DNA of 64,000 nt. It comes from Bradyrhizobium sp. CB2312 (GTDB lineage: Bacteria; Pseudomonadota; Alphaproteobacteria; Rhizobiales; Xanthobacteraceae). Where the stretch lies: contig NZ_CP121668.1 of the NCBI RefSeq assembly GCF_029714425.1, positions 2,377,501 through 2,441,500 of the forward strand, in the 5' to 3' direction. The position numbers and the translations under genes are program-made. This document shows, piece by piece, positions 44,003-52,994 of the stretch. How positions within the stretch are numbered: position 1 is the first letter of the stretch; the number at the start of each line of letters is the position of its first letter. The notes under the pieces are model-generated. The model was given only the letters and a program-made list of their open reading frames with translations, was not told the DNA's origin and searched no databases.

Positions 44003-45301
44003 ATGCGGCTTCCGTTCTTCTATGGCTGGGTCGTGGTCGCCGTGACCTTCGTCACCATGGCGATCGGCGTCAACGCGCGCACCGCCTTCTCATTGTTCTT
44101 TCCGCCGATCATCTCCGAGTTCGGCTGGGAGCGCGGCGTCACCGCGGGTGCGTTCTCGTTCGGCTTCGTCGCCTCTGGCGTCGCGAGCCCGCTGATCGGC
44201 CGGCTGATGGACCGCGCCGGTCCCCGCGCGGTGATGGAGCTCGGCGTGGTGCTGATGGGCGGCGGGCTGCTGCTGGCGCCGCTGACGAGTGCGCCCTGGC
44301 ATCTCTACGTGACGCTCGGCGTCATGGTCGGCGCCGGCAGTGTGTGTCTCGGCTATTCCGGCCAATCGCTGTTCCTGCCGAACTGGTTCATCCGCACGCG
44401 CGGCTTTGCCATCGGCATCGCCTTTGCGGGCGTCGGACTCGGCTCGGTGACGCTGCTGCCCTGGGTGCAGCACATGATCGAGCAGACCGGCTGGCGCACC
44501 GCATGTACGGCGATGGGCCTGTTGCTCCTGGTCGTGCTGGCGCCGATCAATCTGTTGCTGCACAAGCGCCCCGAGGATATCGGCCTGCAGCCTGATGGCG
44601 ACGCTGCGCCGGCGCCCGGTGCCGCAAAGCCAATCTCGAACGTCGTCGATCCCGCCTGGGTCGCGACGGAGTGGACGCTCAGGCGCGCGGTTGCGACCGC
44701 GCGCTTCTGGTGGATCGCACTCGGCTATTTCTGCGGCTTGTATATCTGGTACGCGGTGCAGGTGCATCAGACCAAATTCCTGCTCGATATCGGCTTCAGC
44801 CCTTTCGTCGCGGTGTGGGCGCTCGGCATCGTCAGCCTGCTCGGCATTCCCGGCCAGATATGGCTCGGCCACGTCTCCGACCGGATCGGGCGGGAATGGG
44901 TGTGGGCGATCAGTTGCGTCGGCTTCGCGATCTGCTTCGCGGCGCTGATGGCGCTGAAGTTCCAGCCCTCGCTGTGGCTCGTCTACGTCATGGTGTTCAC
45001 GCAAGGCGCGCTCGGCTACGGCCTCACCTCGATCATGGGCGCGGTGGTGTTCGAGATCTTCCAGGGCAGGCACCAAGGCAGCATCTTCGGCACCATCATG
45101 CTGGCGGCGCTGGCCGGCGGCGCGGCGGGACCGTGGGTGACCGGGTTTCTTTACGATCGCGCCGGCGACTACACACTCGCCTTCGGCATCGCAATCCTCG
45201 TGAGCGGCTTGTCGGCGCTCGCGATCTGGCAGGCCGCGCCACGCAAGGTGCGGGCCGTGGCCGGCCAGCTGCACCGGCTCCGGCCAGGAACCGCAGACTG
45301 A
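44003..45301 (+). CDS. MFS transporter (monocarboxylate-transporter-like)
   Basis: This 432-residue protein has 12 membrane segments with the MCT/OFA-type features FFYGWVVVAVTFVTMAIGVN at the N-terminus, GLGSVTLLPWVQHMIEQTGW and SPLIGRLMDRAGPRAVMELG. It differs clearly from the ACS transporter at 5289 and is more like carriers of monocarboxylates and oxalate/formate-type acids. It has a middle loop of about 40 residues between helices 6 and 7 (KRPEDIGLQPDGDAAPAPG). It sits between two c-di-GMP genes without an obvious metabolic partner. The substrate is not inferable. Confidence 0.88.
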   Translation: MRLPFFYGWVVVAVTFVTMAIGVNARTAFSLFFPPIISEFGWERGVTAGAFSFGFVASGVASPLIGRLMDRAGPRAVMELGVVLMGGGLLLAPLTSAPWHLYVTLGVMVGAGSVCLGYSGQSLFLPNWFIRTRGFAIGIAFAGVGLGSVTLLPWVQHMIEQTGWRTACTAMGLLLLVVLAPINLLLHKRPEDIGLQPDGDAAPAPGAAKPISNVVDPAWVATEWTLRRAVATARFWWIALGYFCGLYIWYAVQVHQTKFLLDIGFSPFVAVWALGIVSLLGIPGQIWLGHVSDRIGREWVWAISCVGFAICFAALMALKFQPSLWLVYVMVFTQGALGYGLTSIMGAVVFEIFQGRHQGSIFGTIMLAALAGGAAGPWVTGFLYDRAGDYTLAFGIAILVSGLSALAIWQAAPRKVRAVAGQLHRLRPGTAD

Positions 45302-45463
45302 AGAGTTCCGGATACACCAAGATAACCTGGGCCGCTTTCGCGGATCGTTAAGCATGTCGCATTTTCGGCGCGACGCGGGCGGGTTGCAAAAACGTCTTGG
45401 ACACCATCGGAACGTTAATCTCGGGCTGATTGTCGCATTTTCCCGATCCCGCCGGGTCAGACG

Positions 45464-48049
45464 ATGTCCGCCTCCGATTGTGTTGTGACCGAAATTCCGG
45501 ATGTGCTGCGCGCCGCGCTCGAATGCGCCGACGATGGCATCGTCATCGTCGACGCGGCGCATCGCATCACGCATTTCAACGACGCGGCGGAGCGGATCTG
45601 GAAGCTCGCGCGAACTGAGGCGCTCGGCCGCGATGCCGGCATTCTCACGCTCAAATGCCTTCAGGCCGATCCTGTTGCCGACTTCCGCGACGAGATCAGC
45701 CTCGTGCGGCGCGACGGCAGCCGGATCAAGGCGCTTGTCTCGATGTCGTCCGCGACCGTCGGCGGCGTGGCCGATCGCATCGTGTTCGCGCGCGACGTCA
45801 CCGCCGAAGCCGAACGCCGTGTCAGGATCGGGCTGCTCCACGCCGTCTCCGACCAGACCAATCGCGCGGTGATCATCACCGACGTCGAGCAGAACATCGT
45901 CTACGTCAATTCGTCCTTCGCGACGCTGTTCGGCTACAGCAGCGAGGAGGCCGAGGGCCGCCGCGCAGGCGAGCTCATCGCCGGCTGTCACACCGATCGC
46001 GATGGCGTCGCAAAGCTCGTCAAGCGCCTGATGGCCGGCGGCCCGCGCGGCGAAATCGAGACGCTGGTCTACGACAAGCACGGCGAGGAGATCTGGGTCA
46101 GCGCCCGCATCGACGCCTTCCGCGACAAGAAGGGGCGGGTCAGGCACATCTTCGCGCTGCTCGAGGACATCACCGAGACCAGGCAGCTGCGCTCGCTCCA
46201 GCAGCTCATCATGAGCGCGCTGGCCGACGAGGTCCCGATCACCGACATCGCCGACAGGCTGTGTCGCCGCGTCGAGCAGATCGCGCCCGGCGTCGTCTGC
46301 TCGCTGCTGCACGTCGATGCCGCCGGCCTGCTCCATCCGCTGGGCGGCCCGAGCTTGCCCGATGACTATTCCCGTTCGCTCGACGGCATCGCGATCGGCC
46401 CCGAAGTCGGCACGTGCGGAACCGGAGCTTTCTACGGCATTCCGGTTCTGGTCGCCGACATCGATGCCGATCCGCGCTGGCAGCCCTACAAGGCGCGGCC
46501 GCTCGAAGTGGGCTTGCGCGCCTGCTGGTCGACGCCGATCAAGGCCAAGGACGGCCGGGTCATCGGCACCTTCGGCTTCTATTATCGCGAGCCGCGGGCG
46601 CCGAGCAGATGGCACCGCCAGATCGTCGATGCCTGTGTCAATCTCGGCGCCTTCGCGATCGAGCGCAAGGAGGCGCGCGCCGAGATCGCACGGCTCGCCT
46701 ATCACGACATGCTCACCGGCCTGCCGAACCGCGCGCAGCTCCGCCACCTGATCACCACCGCGATCGATGCCTGCCCGACCGGAGGCCATGTCGCGCTCGC
46801 CTTCCTCGACGTCGACCATTTCAAGGACGTCAACGACACGCTCGGTCACGCCGCCGGCGACGAGCTGCTGATCCAGCTCGCGCAACGCCTGCGCGAGCAT
46901 ATCGGCCCCGAGGACATGCTGGGCCGGCTCGGCGGCGACGAATTCGTCATCCTGCTGCCGCAGCGCAATGCGCAGGACGCCGAGCGCGTCGCGTCGGGAA
47001 TCACGGAAGCGTTGGCCGCACCCTTGAGGCTCGGATCGAAACTGATGCCGATGTCGGCCAGCATCGGCATCAGCCTCTATCCCGACCACGCCACCGACAT
47101 CGACACGCTGATGCAGCAGGCCGACGCCGCCATGTACATGGCCAAGCAGGCCGGCCGCTCCACCCATCGCATCTTCAGCGCCGAGATGAGCGGCCTCGCC
47201 GAGCAGCGGCTGGCGCTGATCGCGGCGCTGCGCAGGGCCATCGCCGAGGGCGCGCTCAGCCTCAGCTACCAGCCGCAGATCCGCAGCTGCGATGGCGCCG
47301 TTCACGGCGTCGAGGCGCTGGCGCGCTGGCACGATGCCGTGCTCGGCGACGTCTCGCCGGCAAAGTTCATCCCGCTCGCCGAGGAGTGCGGCCTGATCGA
47401 GCAGATCGGCTTGTGGTCGGTGCGCGAGGCCTGCCGCCAGATGGCGAGCTGGCGCCGCGCCGGGCTCAACATCCCCAGCGTCTCGGTGAACCTGTCGCCG
47501 ATCAACTTCCGCAACGTCACGCTGGCCGCGCGGCTCAAGGACATCCTCGCCGAATACGGTCTGCCGCCGGATGCCTTGATGCTCGAGATCACCGAGGGCG
47601 CGTTCATGCGCGACAGCGTCGCCGCGCTCGAGACCATGAACGCGATCCGCGAGCTCGGCGTCGGGCTTTCGCTCGACGATTTCGGCACCGGCTATTCCAG
47701 CCTCAGCCGTCTCGCCCATCTGCCGATCCGCGAGCTCAAGATCGACCGCAGCTTCATGCGCGACATCGAGAAGGACGCAAGTGCGCTCGCGATCGCCACC
47801 GCCGTGGTGCGCGTCGGCCAAGGCCTCGGCATGACCGTCGTCGCCGAAGGCGTCGAGACCGAGGGCCAGCGCAGGACGCTGGCCGAGCTCGGCTGCGATG
47901 TCGTCCAGGGCTTCCTCTACGCCCCCGCCCTCGCGCCGGTCGCCTTCGAGCGCTGGCTGATCGAGCACTGCGCCGAGCAGGCGAAGGCGATGCTGGGAAG
48001 GCTCGATGTTGCGGCGGCGGGACGCGAGGCGGTGAAGCGGTCGGCGTAG
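45464..48049 (+). CDS. PAS-PAS-GAF-GGDEF-EAL protein (DosP-like architecture)
   Basis: This 861-residue cytoplasmic protein has PAS 1 at about 10-120 and PAS 2 at 130-245 (AVIITDVEQNIVYVNSSFAT). A GAF domain spans 250-405 (VGTCGTGAFYGIPVLVADID), then GGDEF (RLGGDEFVILL near 490) and EAL (VEALARWHD near 616, DDFGTGYSS near 745). The domain order and the linker after PAS 1 match E. coli DosP, the heme oxygen-sensing phosphodiesterase. In contrast to DosP, the GGDEF motif is intact, and the loop around the DosP heme-ligand His (AHPEYIRH type) has no His here. A non-heme signal is therefore likely. No signal peptide. Confidence 0.92.
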   Translation: MSASDCVVTEIPDVLRAALECADDGIVIVDAAHRITHFNDAAERIWKLARTEALGRDAGILTLKCLQADPVADFRDEISLVRRDGSRIKALVSMSSATVGGVADRIVFARDVTAEAERRVRIGLLHAVSDQTNRAVIITDVEQNIVYVNSSFATLFGYSSEEAEGRRAGELIAGCHTDRDGVAKLVKRLMAGGPRGEIETLVYDKHGEEIWVSARIDAFRDKKGRVRHIFALLEDITETRQLRSLQQLIMSALADEVPITDIADRLCRRVEQIAPGVVCSLLHVDAAGLLHPLGGPSLPDDYSRSLDGIAIGPEVGTCGTGAFYGIPVLVADIDADPRWQPYKARPLEVGLRACWSTPIKAKDGRVIGTFGFYYREPRAPSRWHRQIVDACVNLGAFAIERKEARAEIARLAYHDMLTGLPNRAQLRHLITTAIDACPTGGHVALAFLDVDHFKDVNDTLGHAAGDELLIQLAQRLREHIGPEDMLGRLGGDEFVILLPQRNAQDAERVASGITEALAAPLRLGSKLMPMSASIGISLYPDHATDIDTLMQQADAAMYMAKQAGRSTHRIFSAEMSGLAEQRLALIAALRRAIAEGALSLSYQPQIRSCDGAVHGVEALARWHDAVLGDVSPAKFIPLAEECGLIEQIGLWSVREACRQMASWRRAGLNIPSVSVNLSPINFRNVTLAARLKDILAEYGLPPDALMLEITEGAFMRDSVAALETMNAIRELGVGLSLDDFGTGYSSLSRLAHLPIRELKIDRSFMRDIEKDASALAIATAVVRVGQGLGMTVVAEGVETEGQRRTLAELGCDVVQGFLYAPALAPVAFERWLIEHCAEQAKAMLGRLDVAAAGREAVKRSA

Positions 48050-48073
48050 GGCGCGGCTGCCTGAAGGATTCGC

Positions 48074-48877
48074 TCAGGCTGTCGGCTGAAGGAACGTGCC
48101 GTATTGCTTGCTCGCGGCGAGCCCTGCGGCGGCCTGTCCGATGACACGCATCGCTGCCATCATGGGCCACGGTCCAAGACTTACCCGCCGGACGCCAACG
48201 CGGGTAAGATCGGGGATTTCGGGAACACCTTGCGTCACCATGATGTTGACCGGCAGGGGCATGAGCTGAACCAGCTTCTCGATCAGCGCGAGGTCGATGA
48301 GGCCGGGAACGAAAATCCCGTCGGCCCCGGCCTCGGCATAGACCTTCGCGCGCCGCACCGCTTCGTTCAGGCATTCATCAGGCGATCCGAATTTCAGCAG
48401 AAAGGGATCGGTCCTGGCATTGATGAACAGACGAACGCCGAAATCTTGCGCGGCGTTTCGTACCGCCTTGATCTTCGCGGCGTGCTGTTCGGGGCTGACG
48501 AGTTGGCGCTTTCCACTGGAGAGCCCGTCTTCGATGTTGATGCCGACGGCGCCGGCTCGCAGAATTTTGGTCGCCGACGTCGCGGCGGCCTCCGGGGTGT
48601 CGCCATATCCCGCTTCCAGATCGATCGATACCGGAACCGGGACAGTCGCGGTGATCCGCGACACCAGGCCAGCCACCATGTCGAGCGGGACATTTTCTCC
48701 GTCGGCGTAGCCGAGCGCAGAGGCGACTGCTCCGCTGCTGGTCGCGATGGCCGGCGACGCCTTCGCAATGGCCTTGGCGGTACCGGCGTCCCAGGCGTTG
48801 AACAGAATGAGCGGATCGCCTGTTCTGTGAAGACTCGCAAACGTCTCCGCGTGTTTCTGCTGTGTCTTGAGGTCCAT
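48074..48877 (-). CDS. Isocitrate lyase/PEP mutase family protein
   Basis: This protein of about 267 residues has the TIM-barrel pattern of the PEP mutase/isocitrate lyase superfamily: LILFNAWDAGTAKAIAKASP, VPVSIDLEAGYGD with the metal-binding Asp, GINIEDGLSSGKRQLVSPEQ and FINARTDPFLL. It is related to 2-methylisocitrate lyase and oxaloacetate decarboxylase, but the active-site lid does not show a clear K-K-C-G-H motif, so a lyase of unknown substrate is the safe call. The ATG at 48877 has CAGGAG upstream at good spacing. It is 63 bp downstream of the epoxide-hydrolase-like gene and is probably co-transcribed. Confidence 0.82.
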   Translation of the reverse strand: MDLKTQQKHAETFASLHRTGDPLILFNAWDAGTAKAIAKASPAIATSSGAVASALGYADGENVPLDMVAGLVSRITATVPVPVSIDLEAGYGDTPEAAATSATKILRAGAVGINIEDGLSSGKRQLVSPEQHAAKIKAVRNAAQDFGVRLFINARTDPFLLKFGSPDECLNEAVRRAKVYAEAGADGIFVPGLIDLALIEKLVQLMPLPVNIMVTQGVPEIPDLTRVGVRRVSLGPWPMMAAMRVIGQAAAGLAASKQYGTFLQPTA

Positions 48878-48940
48878 TGCGTGCACTCCTGCTGAGAGAA
48901 TGAGGGGGTCGTGCGGCGCCGTCCGGCGCGCGACACGCGT

Positions 48941-49840
48941 TCAGGCGGAAGCGTGCGTCCTGAACCAGTCCATGATCAGCCCGGTGACTTCAGCCTCACG
49001 CTCGAGGTGCGGGAAGTGTCCGACATCGGGCAGGACGATACGTTCGTGCGGTCCCTTGAACAGCCGCTCTTCCTTCACCGAATACTTCGCTGTCGGATCG
49101 TTGCTGCCATAGATCGTCAGCGTCGGTGTATGCATGTCGTTGATCGGCAGCCGGCCCATGCGGCTCGCTTCGGTGAGGCCTCCATAATATTTGAGCGCCG
49201 CCGCCATGGTGCCCGGAGAGCTGAGCGTCTCCTTGACCGAACGAATATGCTCTTCGTTGTCGAATGCCGGTGACCACAGCTTCCAGAGATAGTCGACGAA
49301 GGGAAGTCCCTCGACATTGACCGCCGACTCGGCGCCGATCAGTTGGAAGAAGTAGACGTGGAAGATGGATCGAACGATCTCGGGATCGCGCCTGATGCTC
49401 GAGAATGTGATCGGGTGGGCCGTGTTCATCACCACTGCGGCCTTGATCGACGATGGCGCCGTGGCCAGCGTCTGAAATGTCGACGTGCCGCCCCAATCCA
49501 TGCCGACGACGCAGGCTTGTCCGTCCTCGCTCAGCGCCGCAATGAGCGCTTCGAGATCCCTGCCAAGCGCGATGGGGTCGAAAATGTCGTCCGCCGGGAT
49601 CTCGGTCGGCGCGTAACCCCGCAGGAACGGCGAGACCGCACGATATCCGGCATCGGCGAAGACCTGCAGCTGCTTGCGATAGGACCAGGCGTTGTCGGGA
49701 AATCCGTGCAGGAACATCACGAGGGGGCCGGTCCCCTGTTCGAGATAGGCGAACCGCACGCCATTGGCGTGCACGTATTTCAGGGCGGGTTCACCGGCGT
49801 TCGCCGTTGCTGTCGCCCGCGCAGCGCTGCTCGGATTCAT
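48941..49840 (-). CDS. Alpha/beta hydrolase, epoxide hydrolase/haloalkane dehalogenase type
   Basis: This protein of about 299 residues has an alpha/beta fold with oxyanion segment LHGFPDNAWSYRKQLQ near 45. The nucleophile elbow VGMDWGGTSTF carries Asp instead of Ser, the epoxide hydrolase and haloacetate/haloalkane dehalogenase variant. The catalytic acid comes in the region YGSNDPTAKYS and the His in VGHFPHLEREAE near 282. The lid is helical with HVYFFQLIG. The reaction is hydrolysis through an aspartyl ester; the substrate is unknown. It is divergent from a MarR regulator with two operators in the 98-bp gap. ATG at 49840 has GGAG at better spacing than 49846. Confidence 0.87.
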   Translation of the reverse strand: MNPSSAARATATANAGEPALKYVHANGVRFAYLEQGTGPLVMFLHGFPDNAWSYRKQLQVFADAGYRAVSPFLRGYAPTEIPADDIFDPIALGRDLEALIAALSEDGQACVVGMDWGGTSTFQTLATAPSSIKAAVVMNTAHPITFSSIRRDPEIVRSIFHVYFFQLIGAESAVNVEGLPFVDYLWKLWSPAFDNEEHIRSVKETLSSPGTMAAALKYYGGLTEASRMGRLPINDMHTPTLTIYGSNDPTAKYSVKEERLFKGPHERIVLPDVGHFPHLEREAEVTGLIMDWFRTHASA

Positions 49841-49875
49841 CGTCATTCTCCGTCGTCGTTACCCACGACCAAATA

Positions 49876-49925
49876 TGTGCGCAGCGCACATGTTTGGTCA
49901 AGTTGTTTTTTGTGCGCAGCGCACA
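49876..49925. promoter_or_regulatory. Two identical 15-bp palindromic operators
   Basis: Two copies of TGTGCGCAGCGCACA, at 49876-49890 and 49911-49925, lie in the divergent promoter region with 35 bp between equivalent positions. Each is a perfect palindrome around a single central base. A 15-bp dyad matches the size of MarR dimer sites, and the adjacent gene is a MarR regulator, so autoregulation and control of the hydrolase operon are likely. Confidence 0.75.
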
Positions 49926-49938
49926 TATTGTTGCGGGC

Positions 49939-50448
49939 ATGGAAACCGGAATCGCGAATTTGCTGGGAGCGCTCTCGCTCGCGGTCATGGATCGGATCGA
50001 GCAGGGCGCGCGCGAAGTCATAGGCCGTGGCGGCGAGACGCCCGCGGCACTTGTCGTCATCGGCTACGGTCAGGGCATGACCAACGACAAGCTGCGGCGC
50101 ATCCTCGGCCTGTCGCATTCCGGCACTGTCCGCCTGGTGGACCGTCTGGTCTCGGATCGGCTCGTCGAGCGCCGTGCCGGAAAGGATGGCCGCGAGATTG
50201 CCTTGCACCTGACCGCCACGGGCGTGGCGACCCGGAACGAGTTGATGACCTCAAGGATTTCAGCCGTCGCATCGCTTCTGGATGTGCTGTCGCCGACAGA
50301 GACGAAGCGGCTTGAGACGCTGATCCACGAACTGCTGGCGAGGCAGGACACATCCGAGATGGATCGCTTCACGATCTGCCGGATGTGCGACGACAGCGTC
50401 TGCACCAATTGCCCCCTGCCCACGAACAAGGGCAAAGGCCGCCGCTAA
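49939..50448 (+). CDS. MarR-family transcriptional regulator with C-terminal Cys cluster
   Basis: This protein of about 169 residues has a winged helix-turn-helix: LRRILGLSHSGTVRLVDRLV near 50-70, followed by the wing DRLVERRAGKDGREIALHLT. The C-terminus has five Cys in a short stretch: FTICRMCDDSVCTNCPLP (four of them paired C-x-x-C style), which could bind a metal or sense oxidants. MarR proteins are usually repressors released by phenolic or electrophilic ligands or by Cys oxidation. It is divergent from the epoxide-hydrolase-like gene and the twin operators lie in its promoter. The ATG at 49939 (METGIANLL) is preferred over an upstream extension. Confidence 0.88.
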   Translation: METGIANLLGALSLAVMDRIEQGAREVIGRGGETPAALVVIGYGQGMTNDKLRRILGLSHSGTVRLVDRLVSDRLVERRAGKDGREIALHLTATGVATRNELMTSRISAVASLLDVLSPTETKRLETLIHELLARQDTSEMDRFTICRMCDDSVCTNCPLPTNKGKGRR

Positions 50449-50494
50449 GCGAGCTACTGCGAGGGACGTGGGGGGATCTCCGCGAACTCGGAAT

Positions 50495-50588
50495 CGTAGG
50501 GTGGGCAAAGGCGCACTCGCGCCGTGCCCACCACCCATGAATGATTTCGAGAGAAATGGTGGGCACGCTTCGCTTTGCCCACCCTACG
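50495..50588. repeat. Palindromic dispersed repeat, family P6 (copy 2)
   Basis: This 94-bp inverted repeat starts CGTAGGGTGGGCAAAGGCGC and ends GCTTTGCCCACCCTACG. It has the same length and arms as the element at 38904-38997. The rest of the gap from 50589 to 50759 has no gene. Confidence 0.85.
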
Positions 50589-50759
50589 ATACGGACGCGA
50601 AGGTCGGCGAGGGGGAGGATCTGGCGTCTCGTCGCTTTGATGCGTTTCTTCGAGCACCCATCGGGCTGGGCTGCTTTTTTGGATCGGAACGTCCGGCTAT
50701 TCCCGACGTTGTTGCGGCCGGGCGGCTACCGTTCAACCAACCGGCACAAGAGCAACATT

Positions 50760-51215
50760 ATGATGAAGAACGCCGCAATCCTGATCGTGCTCTGCGCGAT
50801 GCCGGCTGCCGCCGGCGCGGAGAGCTTGAGCAGCTATCGCATTCCCGAGAGCGGGACCAGCGTCGACATTCCCGCGTCCGTCTTCACCGACGAAGCCGGC
50901 CGGCCCGACGGATACGGCGTGCAATACCGGACGGGCGACGGCCGTGCGGACCTCACGGTGCAGGCCGTCCCGAACGACGGCAGCTCACCCGCCGCTTTTC
51001 TGGCCAGGAAGAACCCGCCGCCCGGCATCATCTACCAGCGCGTCGCACCGCGCTTCTTCGTGGTGTCCAGCACCCGGCGCGGCAAGATCTGGTACGATCG
51101 CTGCAATTTCGGAAGCCGCTACGTGCACTGCGTGCTGATCAACTATCCGGCTGTCGAGAAGCGGCAATGGGATGCGATCGTCACCCGCATCAGCCATACG
51201 CTCAGTGGCGGCTGA
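50760..51215 (+). CDS. Exported hypothetical protein
   Basis: This protein of about 151 residues has a signal peptide (MMKNAAILIVLCAMPAAAGA). The mature part is of mixed beta pattern: SLSSYRIPESGTSVDIPASV, GVQYRTGDGRADLTVQAVPN and IIYQRVAPRFFVVSSTRRGK. It contains two Cys that could form a disulfide (DRCNFGSRYVHCVL). No domain name was recognised; the pattern is that of small exported proteins common in Bradyrhizobium. An ATG at 50763 would be equally good. It is convergent with the response regulator gene. Confidence 0.65.
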   Translation: MMKNAAILIVLCAMPAAAGAESLSSYRIPESGTSVDIPASVFTDEAGRPDGYGVQYRTGDGRADLTVQAVPNDGSSPAAFLARKNPPPGIIYQRVAPRFFVVSSTRRGKIWYDRCNFGSRYVHCVLINYPAVEKRQWDAIVTRISHTLSGG

Positions 51216-51261
51216 TTCTCTCACGCTGCCGGGTCGCTTCCGCTCGCAAACAGAGATCGCC

Positions 51262-51897
51262 TTATGCGTCCGCCGCCGGCTCGTCCGTCGCGCCGAGGAC
51301 GCCGAGCCGTTCGGCGATCCTGACCAGCTCCACCAGCGACTGGATCTGAAACTTTTCCATGATCGCGCGCCGATGCGCCTTGATGGTCCGCTCGGAGCTC
51401 CCAAGCTCGCGCCCGGCATGCTTGTTGGTCTTGCCGCGCACGATGATCTGGAAGACCTGCCGCTGGCGCGGCGTCAGCGTCGATAGCCTGCGCCGAAGCG
51501 CCTCCACTTCGCCCTCGAGAGCGCGCGCGTTGCCATGCCGCGCCATCGCGCGTGCGATCGCTCGCAGGAGATCTTCCGAGCCGACAGGCTTGATGAGGAA
51601 GTCTTCCGCACCCGCCTTGATTGCCGTCACGGTGGTGCCGGTGTCTGCGTAAGCGGTCAGGAAGATGATGGGCAGCGTCGAGCCGCGCTGCATCAGGCGT
51701 TGCTGTAGCTCGAGTCCGGAAAGGCCCGGCATCCGGACGTCGAGAAGGATGCAGCCTTTGCTTTCGTCTGGAGCCTGGTCCAGCAATTGCTGCGCCGAGG
51801 CATAGGTGGCGACGCGGTATCCGCTCGCCTCGAGAAGTTGCTGGATGGCCGTCAGATACGATGCGTCGTCATCCACGACATGGACGATGCCGGGCAA
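51262..51897 (-). CDS. FixJ/NarL-type response regulator
   Basis: This protein of about 211 residues has an N-terminal receiver domain: IVHVVDDDASYLTAIQQLL, phosphoacceptor Asp in GCILLDVRMPG, Thr in IIFLTAYAD, and Lys in FLIKPV. A C-terminal LuxR-type helix-turn-helix follows (LTPRQRQVFQIIVRGKTNK, then HRRAIMEKFQIQSLVELVRI). No histidine kinase is adjacent. The TTG at 51897 with CAGGAG upstream gives the typical FixJ-like N-terminus (MPGIVHVVDDD); the frame stays open to an ATG at 51984, but the extension lacks family features. Confidence 0.88.
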   Translation of the reverse strand: MPGIVHVVDDDASYLTAIQQLLEASGYRVATYASAQQLLDQAPDESKGCILLDVRMPGLSGLELQQRLMQRGSTLPIIFLTAYADTGTTVTAIKAGAEDFLIKPVGSEDLLRAIARAMARHGNARALEGEVEALRRRLSTLTPRQRQVFQIIVRGKTNKHAGRELGSSERTIKAHRRAIMEKFQIQSLVELVRIAERLGVLGATDEPAADA

Positions 51898-52277
51898 TGA
51901 TGTCTCCTGGACGAAAAGTAGCGCGTCGCTTGCTTTTCTTGCTTGTTGTTGCAGCGCCTTCTCGCCCGGCCATTGCCGGATCACGTCGCTCTTGATCGGC
52001 AGTTACGTTTTGGAAGCGCAGGGGGCAAATTAATTCTGTGTCAGCGAACGGCACCAATGCCGACTGTGATCTTTTAATTGCAAATGCCTCGCAACTGCGT
52101 GCGGACGCGCGTCAGTACGTCTTGGCCGGCTGCCCTGACGTCGAAGGCGGCGGGGCATCGTAGCTGATCGCGGTGATTGAAGAGATCAGCACGTTCCGCT
52201 GTTCCGCGGCCGCTCAAGACCGCGTTGGCAAAGCGTTCGTTCCCCCGGACTGCGACGGATTAGCGCATGCGAAGATT
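51898..52277. other. Intergenic, no gene seen
   Basis: About 380 bp between the response regulator and the end of the TetR gene. Short frames are present but none has a ribosome site or known domain. The promoter of the response regulator is expected in the left part. Confidence 0.4.
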
Positions 52278-52889
52278 CTAGTCCGACGCCAATCCCGTCC
52301 TGCGCCGCAAATCGGTGATCGCGCGCAAGAAGCTGTCGGCGGGCGTGGTCTCGGGATCGATCAGCCGGTGCAGGCGGAAGCCGTCTTCGAGCGCCAGCAC
52401 GACGCTGGCCATCCAGGGCGGATTCAGCGTGCCGCCGCTCGGCTTGTTCTTCAAGGTCGCCTCGACGATGTCGGCAACCAGCTTGCGCCGCGCGCGCAGC
52501 CGTTTTGCAAGCTCGGGACGGCGCTTCTCGGCGCGCGCGACGAACAGGATCATCTCCATGTGGAGGAGGGGTGAGCGGCCGAGCGGATCCTGCTTGCTGC
52601 GATCCATCGATTTCAATGCCGCGATGAAATCGTCGAGATTGTCGTGCTGGGCGAGGATGTCCATGTTGCGCCGGATCGACTGCTCGACATGGTCCTCGAG
52701 CATGGCGATGATCAACTCGTCCTTGCTCTTGAAGTTCGAATAGAACGCGCCGCGGGTGAAGCCCGCCGCCGCCGCGATCGCCTTGATGCTGGCGCCGCCG
52801 ATGCCGTCCGCTTCGAACACGCGCGCGGCCGCCTCGAACAGCTTATCGCGCGTGTCGTCCCTGGTCGGCCTGGTTCTCACTCTTGACAT
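52278..52889 (-). CDS. TetR-family transcriptional regulator
   Basis: This 203-residue protein has an N-terminal TetR helix-turn-helix: LFEAAARVFEADGIGGASIK then AIAAAAGFTRGAFYSNFKSK, residues about 17-58. A helical effector domain follows (HVEQSIRRNMDILAQ, LHMEMILFVARAEKRRPELA). It is divergent from a cytochrome P450 gene, and the coding regions are almost back to back, so the operator region is unusually short. Regulation of the P450 is the natural inference. Confidence 0.9.
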   Translation of the reverse strand: MSRVRTRPTRDDTRDKLFEAAARVFEADGIGGASIKAIAAAAGFTRGAFYSNFKSKDELIIAMLEDHVEQSIRRNMDILAQHDNLDDFIAALKSMDRSKQDPLGRSPLLHMEMILFVARAEKRRPELAKRLRARRKLVADIVEATLKNKPSGGTLNPPWMASVVLALEDGFRLHRLIDPETTPADSFLRAITDLRRRTGLASD

Positions 52890-52994
52890 AGGCGCAGTTT
52901 AGGGCAGGGACCGCTGTTCAATCCGCTGTCGCCGGACTTCATCCGTGATCCCTATCCGCATTACGACCGGCTGCGCACGATCGATCCGATTCAT

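Noticed and set aside
44090..47968. A 1292-codon open frame on the minus strand across the MFS and PAS-GGDEF-EAL genes
   Set aside because: It is antisense to two genes with complete domains. Its translation is rich in Arg, Asp, Glu and His without any domain, the usual result of strong third-position GC bias.
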